A stretch of 64,000 nucleotides of DNA from Acidobacteriota bacterium (GTDB lineage: Bacteria > Acidobacteriota > Terriglobia > Terriglobales > Acidobacteriaceae), in contig JAJZGG010000007.1 of assembly GCA_021804965.1 (NCBI GenBank), forward strand, positions 1 through 64,000, given 5' to 3'. Under the pieces are notes generated by a model, which did no database searches, was not told the origin of the DNA, and saw only the letters and a program-made list of their open reading frames with translations. Position 1 is the stretch's first letter. Every line of letters starts with the position of its first letter. A program made the position numbers and the translations under genes. Of this stretch, positions 46,501-54,164 are shown in pieces.

Positions 46501-47001
46501 ATGGACGGAAGCAGCGAGGGCGATCTTTCCTATGACTACAATTTGGTTAGCCTGACCGGACCATTTCAGCGCGAGCGCGGAAGCTACACGCACTTTGGCA
46601 ATGTTACTCCGCTGCTGAAGCGTGTGGATAATCGGTTTGCAATCTTTGGGAGTGGCGAAGGCATTGCTGCGGAGTTTGATGCCACTTCCTTGCCTGCTCT
46701 GCCTCCGAACTGGAAGCGGGATTACTTCTTTTACGCCAATGGATTTGTGAAAGATATGGACTGGTGGGATGCGTCCCCGTTCACTGTGGGACAGTTGCCG
46801 TTTCATGAAATGTCGCAGTATCCGTATCCGAAACAGGAACAGAATCCTGACGATGATTCGTCGCTCGACTACCGATTGGAGTGGAATGACCGCTTCCACT
46901 CGGGTGATCCGGAAGGCTTGCACCACTTCCACTATGAGCCCAGCCCATCCACACCGCGCGATGATCTGCAGCATGATTCGGCACCGGAAGTGCAACGATG
47001 A
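43546..47001 (+). CDS. Secreted TPR / FG-GAP / UnbV (ASPIC) protein
   Basis: 1151 residues. Order: signal peptide (to about residue 28), about four TPR repeats (to about 200), FG-GAP repeats with calcium loops (DYDGDGRNDL, DYDHDGHLDL, DFNNDRAVDL, DFNRDGWMDI, DVDNDGWLDV), an ASPIC/UnbV domain (about 620-690, GLGAKVEVF, ILWPTGVLQ). A 450-residue C-terminal region of unknown type, rich in aromatic residues, follows. First gene of the operon; starts GTG after GGGAGAG. Overlaps the amidase by 4 bp. Probably a periplasmic or surface protein; function unknown. Confidence 0.82.
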   Translation: MNAQKMRCVRLGLRMLLCGVSVLCVAQPSAHIQAIRLNNRGVALMSQQFTQRAADSFAQALQEDPTLTQAAINEGIALLVLQKVDEAKRLFQQVIATEPKNPQAWYNLGLAQHTDNQLSAALASFQQAVRLDPQDADSLYYVGACYQEMRQFDRAIPIYRQTLALNPLHVSAEFGLARSLQRTGDTAEARKCFARFQHLTSTKIASPLALAYGEQGHYSTVKAVAEPKAIQHGMIPVRYEMQPMLTASTGGLSGATGGACMMDATGSGRMDLVLMLSGKQSIAVLHNTGGATFQRLDSDAIGLHASGHAVACAVGDYDGDGRNDLAVAMEDRLLLFRNLGQGHFEDVTAAAGLLPRNRPTGLTFVDYDHDGHLDLFLTGDPMQVGGEANVLWRNNANGTFTERTAETGLGGAGKTEAAILTDFNNDRAVDLAVTGDAAAPTLYVNPREGKFPTQPIYASTSLPSALGIAVLDFNRDGWMDIAMTHTGAPGITLWQNDASTSGTGRRFARVPLPLADATRGWGLTPIDVDNDGWLDVAAIVQTRVGTQVRVFRNMGNGSFQDVSHKLGLDRIRWKAARGLIAADVDGDGATDLIVTQKDAAPVLLRNLGANRNHFVRLDLSGLADNKTGLGAKVEVFADGLWQKWELAGASGYQTQAPPQILVGLGNAKSIDLLRILWPTGVLQDEIDLPRKPVIAMKEADRRGSSCPVLFAWNGHRYAFITDVIGAGVVGHWFTPARRNTPNPEEWVKIDGASVKTFNGKVSVRFMEPMEEVNYIDQLRMVAVDHPADVMVNPDERFLDDPPFATGRVIASVGAHVPAGAWNDEGKSVLERLSRQDHVFVSDFVPLPYDGFAKMHALTLDLGQREPDRPLRLLMTGYVNYFSATSLYAAWQAGIREIPPYVEAELPDGRWQRIPGFAGFPAGLERTIVVDLTGKLPAGTRRIRLKTNLQIYWDQVLVDESRNAQARATELPLATAKLHFRGYPKEMDGSSEGDLSYDYNLVSLTGPFQRERGSYTHFGNVTPLLKRVDNRFAIFGSGEGIAAEFDATSLPALPPNWKRDYFFYANGFVKDMDWWDASPFTVGQLPFHEMSQYPYPKQEQNPDDDSSLDYRLEWNDRFHSGDPEGLHHFHYEPSPSTPRDDLQHDSAPEVQR

Positions 47002-48407
47002 GCGACGTTGTGCTGGCTCCGGCAACGAGGCAGCTTGCGATGGTGCGCTCCGGCGAGATTTCAGTGAGCGAGCTGGCCGAAGCTCACATACAACAGATTG
47101 CGCGGGTGAATCCGCAACTGAACGCATTTGCAGATTTTGATGCAGACCGAGTGCGCGAGCAGGCGCGAAGGCTGGATGAGATGCCTGAGCCGCGCGGACC
47201 GCTGCACGGCCTTCCGGTTACGGTGAAATCCTCCATTGCGGTAGCAGGCTATCGCTGCGAGATTGGCAGTCTGCTACACAAAGACGAAATTCCGGATGCA
47301 GATGCATGCGTCGTTGCGCGACTGCGTGCTGCAGGAGCACTGCTATTGGGCACGACAAACTGTCCGGAGTTCCTGATGGCGTATGAGACGGCCAATCTGC
47401 TGCATGGCCGTGTACACAACCCGTGGGATCTGGATCGGACGCCTGGAGGCTCGAGTGGGGGCGAGTCGGCAGCCATTGCAGCGGGAATGTCCGCAGGTGG
47501 ATTGGGCAGCGATAGCGGAGGCTCGGTGCGGGTGCCGGCACACTTTACGGGGATCTGCTCACTGAAGCCGACTCCGGGGCGTATTCCGGGGCGCGGACAT
47601 CTGCCGCCATGCGTGGGGCCGTTTGCCACGCTGGGCGCAATTGGTCCCATGGCGCGTACTGCAGAGGATGTGGCGCTGATGTTTGAGGCGCTGAGCGGAC
47701 AGGACCCCATCGATCCCATCAGTCCACCGATGCTGTATCGCGAGCGGAGCCTGGCGGAACTGCGATCACAACGCGTCGGATTTTTTGAGGATGACGGCGT
47801 GATCCCGGTGACGCCGGAGACGCGTGCTGCTGTACGCCAGGCGGCGGAAGCATTGCGGGCATGTGGATTGGATGTTGTCCCATTTCGTCCACGCGCGCTG
47901 GAAGCGATGCGAGAACTGTGGTGGAAGTTTTTTGTGCAATGCGGAGCCATGTTCTACCAGCCCTCCATTCGCGGCAGGCACGAACTGTTGAGCCCGATCT
48001 TCCGCGAATTTCTTGGAATTGCGGAAGCTTCAAAACCTCTGACGGCAACGACGCTGCTGGAGGCATGGGCAGAGATGGACATCGTACGCGGAAGGATGCT
48101 GGAAGAGATGCAGGAGTATCCGGTCATCCTGAGTCCAGTCGCGGCGATTCCTGCCTTCCGGCATGGGGAGCGCAGTTGGCAGATTGACGGAGTTCCAGTT
48201 CTTTATCTCGATGCGCTTCGCTACACGCAATGGTGGAACACAATGGGCGCACCGGCAGCGGTGGTGCCGGTTGGCTGCTCGCGTGAAGGGCTGCCCATCG
48301 GTGTGCAGATTGCTGCGCGACCCAATGAAGACGAGACGGCGCTGGGCGTGGCGAGACTTCTGGATGCAGCGTTTGGATATCGTCCACCATGGATCGCGCG
48401 GGGTTGA
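46998..48407 (+). CDS. Amidase-signature hydrolase
   Basis: 469 residues without a signal peptide. The Ser-cisSer-Lys triad is visible: Lys in PVTVKSSIAVAG, the Gly/Ser loop TPGGSSGGESAAIAAGMS, and the nucleophile region LGSDSGGSVRVPA. These enzymes cleave C-N bonds in amides, ureas or aminoacyl-tRNA transamidation. The single-subunit setting next to exported propeller proteins points to a catabolic or modifying amidase rather than GatA. It overlaps the preceding gene (ATGA). Confidence 0.88.
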   Translation: MSDVVLAPATRQLAMVRSGEISVSELAEAHIQQIARVNPQLNAFADFDADRVREQARRLDEMPEPRGPLHGLPVTVKSSIAVAGYRCEIGSLLHKDEIPDADACVVARLRAAGALLLGTTNCPEFLMAYETANLLHGRVHNPWDLDRTPGGSSGGESAAIAAGMSAGGLGSDSGGSVRVPAHFTGICSLKPTPGRIPGRGHLPPCVGPFATLGAIGPMARTAEDVALMFEALSGQDPIDPISPPMLYRERSLAELRSQRVGFFEDDGVIPVTPETRAAVRQAAEALRACGLDVVPFRPRALEAMRELWWKFFVQCGAMFYQPSIRGRHELLSPIFREFLGIAEASKPLTATTLLEAWAEMDIVRGRMLEEMQEYPVILSPVAAIPAFRHGERSWQIDGVPVLYLDALRYTQWWNTMGAPAAVVPVGCSREGLPIGVQIAARPNEDETALGVARLLDAAFGYRPPWIARG

Positions 48408-48415
48408 GTGCATCT

Positions 48416-48431
48416 TCCATCCATGGATGGA
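48416..48431. repeat. Perfect palindrome in the main gap of the operon
   Basis: TCCATCCATGGATGGA, 16 bp, just after the amidase stop in the 91-bp gap before the DAHP-synthase fragment. No T run follows. Could be an operator or an mRNA-processing hairpin. Confidence 0.4.
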
Positions 48432-48498
48432 GGCGCACAATTTGTTGAAACGCTAGACTGACTCTTCGATTGATTGTTTGCAAGAAGAGGAGTTCTGC

Positions 48499-48909
48499 GT
48501 GCAGAACAATAGGCAGAGTGAATTTGCCGACAGCCCCGATGTACTTCTTGGCGCAAGTGGTGTACAAACCCAGATTCCAGTGAGCAACTTTATGGTGGCT
48601 GGTGACGATTTCGTCATCTTGGCTGGGCCGTGCTCGATGGAGACCGAGAGCCTGTTCGTGTCCATGGCACTGCATGCGCAGCAATGGAGGACGCGGGTGC
48701 TGCGTGGAGGAGCATTCCAGCCGCGCACTTCGCCGTATGCCTTTCAAGGTCCGGATATGGATCGACTGAAACTGCCGGACCGTGTTTGCTCCGAGAAGGG
48801 GCTGGCGATCGACACCGAGCGGATGCCGTGGATTGCTCTCCGCTCGCAGCAGGCACAGTGCCTGGATATGTTGCAGAGGGCAGGTGGAAGCGTGGTGGTG
48901 GCGGAATGA
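48499..48909 (+). CDS. Truncated DAHP synthase-like protein
   Basis: 136 residues. FVILAGPCSMETESLFVSMA and VLRGGAFQPRTSPYAFQGPD are the first two active-site strands of class I-beta 3-deoxy-7-phosphoheptulonate synthase (about 260-340 residues normally). After GLAIDTERM the similarity stops; the second half of the TIM barrel with the remaining metal ligands is absent, so full activity is unlikely. Yet the reading frame is intact, GTG 48499 has an ideal GAGGAG, and the stop overlaps the next start (ATGA). It therefore looks translated and coupled rather than decayed. Confidence 0.7.
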   Translation: MQNNRQSEFADSPDVLLGASGVQTQIPVSNFMVAGDDFVILAGPCSMETESLFVSMALHAQQWRTRVLRGGAFQPRTSPYAFQGPDMDRLKLPDRVCSEKGLAIDTERMPWIALRSQQAQCLDMLQRAGGSVVVAE

Positions 48910-50318
48910 ATCCGATTTCCAGCAAGGTTCTGTTGTGTGCGGCGATGCTTTCCTGCACGATGTGGCTTGGTGTTTCCTCTGTATCTGCGCGTGCGTCGAC
49001 TCCGGATTTCATCGTGACGGCCGCACCGGTCTACAAGCCTCTTGCAGAGTTGCGCGGAGGTGAGCGTTTTCCTGAGGGAGCGCAACTGCTCCTGGTTCAC
49101 GAGGGAAAAGCGACGCTACTGGTTCCTGATTTTGTCGCAAGTGCCGACGCGGATCTCTCCTATGACGGGAAGTCGTTGCTGTTCGCAGGCAAGCGGACAT
49201 CAGGAGATCGGTGGCAAATCTGGGAACTGAATCTGGCGAATCATTCTGTCCGCAGGGTTGTTTCTACAGCGACGGATGCAGAGCGTCCGCTGCATCTTCC
49301 CGGCGGTCGGCTGGTGTGGGCCGAGCGAACCGGACAGATGTTTGAACTCGACTCCACCGACAATGGTCCGAGCCGGAAGCCGGCACCACGCAATCCGACT
49401 GCTGATCCGGGCCCACTGCTGTTTACTCATCTGCAGGGCAGTGCATTTCCTGTGGCTGTGCTGCGGGATGGCAGGATTTTGTTTGAAGCCGGATATCCGC
49501 TGGGTTCTGGATCCATACCGGAGTTGTATCTGGTGTATGCGGATGGGTCTGGTGTGGAGTCCGTACGTTGCGATCATGGTCGCGCACGCTGGGGTGGTAC
49601 GCAACTGGAGTCCGGCGATACGGTCTTTACGCACGGCAACTCGCTGGCGCGCTTTACCTCCGCGCAGGCCAACGAAGTACCCGTGGCGGCGCCGCGCGGC
49701 GAATATGCCGGATCAATGGCGGAGATCGCTCCTGATCTATGGCTGATGAGCGCAAGGACTGGCGCAGAGAAGCACTACACGATTCGCGCCTGGAAGCCGG
49801 GTGATCGTGCGATGCAGACAGTCCTTGCCGAGCATGGAAGAGATCTTGTGGAGCCGGTTCTCTTCGCACCGCATGCGCGGCCCAATCGGCATCCTTCCGG
49901 ACTGCACCCGTGGGATTATGCCAACCTGCTGGCATTCGACTCACGACTGTCCCGTGCGGGCGACTTGAAAGCAGCGCCAGCTTCCGTGCGATTGGAGATG
50001 CAGGATCAGAGTGGGAAGACAGTTGCAATGGGAACTGCGCCGGTGGAGAAGGATGGTTCGTTCTTCGTGAAAGTTCCGGGAGACAGACCGCTTCGGTTTG
50101 TGCTGCTGGATAAGAATGGTGCGGTTCTGCGACGTGAACGTGGCTGGTTCTGGGCTCGCGGCGGAGAGCAGAGAATCTGCGTGGGCTGCCACACAGGACC
50201 GGAACGATCCACGGAGAATCGGGTACCGGAAGTGCTGCTTCGTTCAACGACCCCTGTTGATCTGACGGTTCCCATGAAGTCTGCTGCACAGCATCGTGCG
50301 GGCAAGGAGGGCAACTGA
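48906..50318 (+). CDS. Exported single-haem propeller protein (HzsA-like C-terminal domain)
   Basis: 470 residues. Signal peptide (MNPISSKVLLCAAMLSC... to SARAS), then a TolB/WD-like propeller (DLSYDGKSLLFAGKR, WQIWELNLANHSVRRV). The C-terminus has a beta domain and RERGWFWARGGEQRICVGCHTGPE with one c-type haem site CVGCH at about residue 425. This end, with ENRVPEVLLR after it, resembles the haem segment I recall in hydrazine-synthase-alpha-like proteins. Electron transfer or binding of a substrate in the periplasm is likely; the true role is unknown. ATGA overlap with the previous gene. Confidence 0.68.
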   Translation: MNPISSKVLLCAAMLSCTMWLGVSSVSARASTPDFIVTAAPVYKPLAELRGGERFPEGAQLLLVHEGKATLLVPDFVASADADLSYDGKSLLFAGKRTSGDRWQIWELNLANHSVRRVVSTATDAERPLHLPGGRLVWAERTGQMFELDSTDNGPSRKPAPRNPTADPGPLLFTHLQGSAFPVAVLRDGRILFEAGYPLGSGSIPELYLVYADGSGVESVRCDHGRARWGGTQLESGDTVFTHGNSLARFTSAQANEVPVAAPRGEYAGSMAEIAPDLWLMSARTGAEKHYTIRAWKPGDRAMQTVLAEHGRDLVEPVLFAPHARPNRHPSGLHPWDYANLLAFDSRLSRAGDLKAAPASVRLEMQDQSGKTVAMGTAPVEKDGSFFVKVPGDRPLRFVLLDKNGAVLRRERGWFWARGGEQRICVGCHTGPERSTENRVPEVLLRSTTPVDLTVPMKSAAQHRAGKEGN

Positions 50319-50319
50319 G

Positions 50320-52134
50320 ATGCGGAAGATCATGGCATTCCTTTTCAGCGTGGTCACGGTTGCTGCAGCACAGCCAGGACCCGCACCATCGACCTTGACT
50401 GTGCGATGCGGTGACTCTGGGCAAAACACGGTTGCGGCAACATCAACAACCACGCCGGGCAGCTGCAATGGCACGGTGTCGCAGGAGCATGCGGCCATTC
50501 GCTTTGAGGATGCGACTGCGAAATCCGGCATCCATTTCACGCACAGCTTCGGATCCGCACGGTTGGGATCGCTGCTCGAAGGAACCGGAGCCGGCTGCGT
50601 ATGGTTCGACTACAACAACTCGGGAAGGCCTTCGCTTTACGTGGTGAACGGACGCCCGCTGGAGGATGCGATGCATCCGTATCCGCTCAAGGTGAAGCCC
50701 AGTACGCCGCCGCACAATCATCTGTATCGCAATGATGGCAGCGGGCGATTTACCGACGTGACCGAGGAGTCCGGCTTGAATCCGGAGATGTATTCGATTG
50801 CTGCAACCGCCGGGGATTATGACAACGACGGCAAGGAGGACTTGCTGGTTACAGGTTACGGAAAAGTGGTGCTTTACCACAACGATGGCCAGGGACACTT
50901 CCAGGATGTGACGGCCAAGGCTGGAATCAAGGTTGAGGGCTGGAGCATCAGCTCCACCTGGCTGGATTATGACAGGGACGGATGCCTGGATCTGCTGGTG
51001 GGACGATATGTGAAGTTCGACCCCAAGTACCGCACGTTCTACGCGGCAGACAACTATCCAGGGCCGCTCGCCTATGCCGAACAAACCAATGTGTTGTTTC
51101 ACAACAACTGCGACGGTACATTCACCGACGTTACTGCGAAGTCGGGGATGGGATCTGTTCCCGGGCGCACGATGGGCGTGACTGCGGCAGACTTTGACAA
51201 CGATGGATGGGATGACCTTTACGTTGCCAATGACAGCACGCAGAACTTTCTGTTTCGCAACAAGCACGATGGAACCTTTGAGGAGATTGGCAATGAATCG
51301 GGTTCGGCTTACGGGCAGGATGGAGAAGCAACCTCGTCGATGGGAGCCGTGGCTGCAGACTTCTGGAATCGCGGAGTGCTGGATCTGTGGGTGACGGATG
51401 GCAGCTTCAACCGCTTTCTGAAAAATCTGGGTGCGCCGCCACTGGGGACATCATCGTCCGGGTCGCAATCGGAGTGGAAGGGCTTTGAAGATGTGACCGC
51501 CGAGGCGGGAATTTCCCAGACCGATGCGCAGTATGTGAGCTGGGGATCCGGTGTGTATGACTTCGATAATGATGGCCAGCTTGACATGCTGGTTTTCCAT
51601 GGCGGGCTGATTCAGTTGATTCCGCAGGAGCACACGCTGTTTCGCGGAGTTGGACAGGGGAAGTTCGAGGATGATTCCCGCAAGGCAGGAGCCGTGCTGG
51701 ACGCGCGCACGGTGGCCCGTGGTGCCTGCTTTGCTGATTACGCGAACAATGGCAAAGTGGGAGCATTTCTCGTCAATCTTGGAGCCGAGGGCAAGCTGAT
51801 CGAGAATGTTTCGGCTGGCACTGGCCACTGGATAGACATCCAGCTGATTGGTGCCATGCGCGATGGCGATCACGGAACACCTCCTGGTCCGGGTGCGAGG
51901 AGTAATCGCGATGGAGTAGGCGCACGCGTAGAGATTGTGTCCGGAAGCAGGAGATGGACGCAGGAGAGAGTGGCCAGCTCCGGCTATCTGTCAGAAAACG
52001 ACGGACGGCTGCACTTCGGTCTTGGAGCTGCGAATGTCATCGACAAGGTAACGGTGCGTTGGCCCAGCAGTCGCGTGCAGACACTGGAGCATGTCAGCGT
52101 GGATCGCGTTGTGATTGTGGAGGAGCCACGATGA
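50320..52134 (+). CDS. CRTAC-type FG-GAP/UnbV protein
   Basis: 604 residues with an N-terminal signal peptide (KIMAFLFSVVTVAAAQPG). The CRTAC1-like body starts IRFEDATAKSGIHFTHSFG and contains FG-GAP calcium loops (DYDNDGKEDL, DYDRDGCLDL, DFDNDGWDDL, DFDNDGQLDM). An ASPIC/UnbV domain ends it (GVGARVEIVSGSRRW...VTVRWPSSRVQTLEHV). It starts 1 bp after the preceding stop with AAGGAGG upstream, and its stop overlaps the next ATG. Such proteins are extracellular binding or assembly proteins; the first gene of the operon carries the same domain pair. Confidence 0.83.
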   Translation: MRKIMAFLFSVVTVAAAQPGPAPSTLTVRCGDSGQNTVAATSTTTPGSCNGTVSQEHAAIRFEDATAKSGIHFTHSFGSARLGSLLEGTGAGCVWFDYNNSGRPSLYVVNGRPLEDAMHPYPLKVKPSTPPHNHLYRNDGSGRFTDVTEESGLNPEMYSIAATAGDYDNDGKEDLLVTGYGKVVLYHNDGQGHFQDVTAKAGIKVEGWSISSTWLDYDRDGCLDLLVGRYVKFDPKYRTFYAADNYPGPLAYAEQTNVLFHNNCDGTFTDVTAKSGMGSVPGRTMGVTAADFDNDGWDDLYVANDSTQNFLFRNKHDGTFEEIGNESGSAYGQDGEATSSMGAVAADFWNRGVLDLWVTDGSFNRFLKNLGAPPLGTSSSGSQSEWKGFEDVTAEAGISQTDAQYVSWGSGVYDFDNDGQLDMLVFHGGLIQLIPQEHTLFRGVGQGKFEDDSRKAGAVLDARTVARGACFADYANNGKVGAFLVNLGAEGKLIENVSAGTGHWIDIQLIGAMRDGDHGTPPGPGARSNRDGVGARVEIVSGSRRWTQERVASSGYLSENDGRLHFGLGAANVIDKVTVRWPSSRVQTLEHVSVDRVVIVEEPR

Positions 52135-54164
52135 ATCAACGCGTGGTCAACCGAGGATGGCGCTGGGCGGGCAGCATCGCTGTGGGCGTTACGGTGATGA
52201 TGCTGGTTGCGCTGCTGCCAAAGACGACGATGGCGGCATACAACGCAGGGGAACTGCTGAATTATGCCTCGCCGGTGGAGATGCTGTATTCGCCGGATGG
52301 AGCCCGGCTCTATGTGCTGGCAAGCCAAAGCAATGAAGTGCGCATCCTGAATGCCACCAACTTTACCCCCATTGGGACGGTGGTGGTGGGGCATGTGCCG
52401 CGCGGATTTGCATTGTCTGCGGACGGTAGCAGGCTCTACGTGGCCAACTCGTGGGATGACACGGTATCGGTGATCAACACGCGGTCGCTTTCAGTGGTGG
52501 CCACATGGCATGCAGGGATGGAGCCACAGAGTGTGCTTGCCGATCCAGCTGGAAAATATGTGTTCGTGGCCAACCGCATCTCCAGCGATGTGGCCGTGCT
52601 GGATGCTCGGACCGGCATGGAGTTGAAGCGGCTTGTGGCTGGACGCGGAGCGAGCTATATGGCCATGTCGCCGGATGGGAAGCGGATCTATGTGACGCAT
52701 GTCTATCCCAATCCAGGCCCGGAAAGAACGCCGCCTGAATCGGAGATCACCGTCATCGATGTGGCGCGGGTGCAGGTGGTGGATCGCATACCGCTTCCAA
52801 GTGTTGCCGGGGTGTTTCATGTGACAGTCTCCTCGGATGGCCGCCTGATGGTTGCAGCGGAATTGCATCCCAAGAATCTGGTGCCACTGGCTCACCTGGA
52901 GCATGGGGGTGCGTTCGTGGATACGCTGACACTGTTTGGCTCTGATGTGGGGGCCAAGCCGGTCGAAATTCCACTCGATGAGATTGAGCACTATGCTGCG
53001 CGTCCTTTTGGTGTGGCGATTACTTCGGATAAGTCGCGCATGTTTGTCAGCTGCGGCGGTTCGGAGGAGGTGCTCGTGATCGATCTTCCTCGCCTGCTTC
53101 ATTTCATTCATACGCATCGCGGACCATTTGCGGAGAACCTTGGGGCAAGTGCCAACTACGTGATTGCGCACATCCCGGTTGGGCATGATCCGCGCGGGGT
53201 TGCCATCACGCCGGATGCACGCAGATTGCTGGTTGCCAATCGACTGGATGACAGGATCAGCGTGATCGATACACATTCCAGTCGTGTGCTGACAACAATT
53301 CCGCTCAGCGGCTCGGAGCAGCTGTGGTCATTGCAGTTCAGCGACCGGATATTTTCCGCCGTAAACGATCAGCCCAATGGGAAACGGCAATGTTCGCAGT
53401 GCCATATCGACGAGCAGCACCGGAATGCATTCACGATGGACTTCAGTACAAGGAAGCGGATACAGGCGCTGCGCAGAGGAGAGCAGATTTTTTATACCTC
53501 GCGCTATTCGTTTCAAGGCCAGTTGGCCTGTGCCAACTGCCATTTTGACTCCACCTTCGACGGGCTGGAGTGGGATCTGGAGCCGGATGGATTTGGCCGC
53601 AACATCGTTGACAACCGGCTTCTGGAAGATCTGCGCGACACCGCACCGTACAAGTGGAACGGCGGGAACCCTGACATCCCGACAGAGTGCGGGCCGCGCA
53701 CGGAGAAGTATTTCTGGCGTTCGGAGATTTATGACGATACCAAGCTGGCGGATCTGGTGGGATATATCCTCAGTCTTCCCGCAAGGCCGAACCGGTGGCG
53801 GCTTGCTTCCGGCGCGTTGACGCCTGCGCAGGAGCGAGGGAAAGCGATCTTTACGCGCACCAGGGATTCCTTTGGGTATCCCATTCCGCAGGCAAACCGC
53901 TGCAACTATTGCCACAGCGGACCGATGGGGACCGATCAGAAATCCTTTGATGTGGGAACACGAAGAGCGACCGACGACACCGGCCGCTTCGATACGCCAC
54001 AGTTGACCAACATTGCGCTCACTGCGCCCTATCTCCATGACGGATCGGCACGCTCGCTGGAAGAGATCTGGACCCTGTATAACCCGCAGGACAAGCATGG
54101 ACGCACAAATGATCTGACGAAGGATCAACTGAACGATCTTGTCGAATACCTGAGGACACGATGA
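52131..54164 (+). CDS. YVTN beta-propeller fused to a three-haem MauG/peroxidase-like cytochrome c
   Basis: 677 residues. A hydrophobic signal/anchor (about 12-35) leads to a YVTN-type seven-bladed propeller to about residue 410 (SPDGARLYVLASQSNEV, ADGSRLYVANSWDDTVSVIN). Three c-haem sites follow: CSQCH (420), CANCH (467) and CNYCH (591). The last part (FDTPQLTNIALTAPYLHDGSARSLEEIW) is the hallmark of di-haem cytochrome c peroxidase/MauG proteins. It could oxidise a substrate bound by the propeller or reduce peroxide. ATGA overlaps on both sides. Confidence 0.82.
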   Translation: MNQRVVNRGWRWAGSIAVGVTVMMLVALLPKTTMAAYNAGELLNYASPVEMLYSPDGARLYVLASQSNEVRILNATNFTPIGTVVVGHVPRGFALSADGSRLYVANSWDDTVSVINTRSLSVVATWHAGMEPQSVLADPAGKYVFVANRISSDVAVLDARTGMELKRLVAGRGASYMAMSPDGKRIYVTHVYPNPGPERTPPESEITVIDVARVQVVDRIPLPSVAGVFHVTVSSDGRLMVAAELHPKNLVPLAHLEHGGAFVDTLTLFGSDVGAKPVEIPLDEIEHYAARPFGVAITSDKSRMFVSCGGSEEVLVIDLPRLLHFIHTHRGPFAENLGASANYVIAHIPVGHDPRGVAITPDARRLLVANRLDDRISVIDTHSSRVLTTIPLSGSEQLWSLQFSDRIFSAVNDQPNGKRQCSQCHIDEQHRNAFTMDFSTRKRIQALRRGEQIFYTSRYSFQGQLACANCHFDSTFDGLEWDLEPDGFGRNIVDNRLLEDLRDTAPYKWNGGNPDIPTECGPRTEKYFWRSEIYDDTKLADLVGYILSLPARPNRWRLASGALTPAQERGKAIFTRTRDSFGYPIPQANRCNYCHSGPMGTDQKSFDVGTRRATDDTGRFDTPQLTNIALTAPYLHDGSARSLEEIWTLYNPQDKHGRTNDLTKDQLNDLVEYLRTR

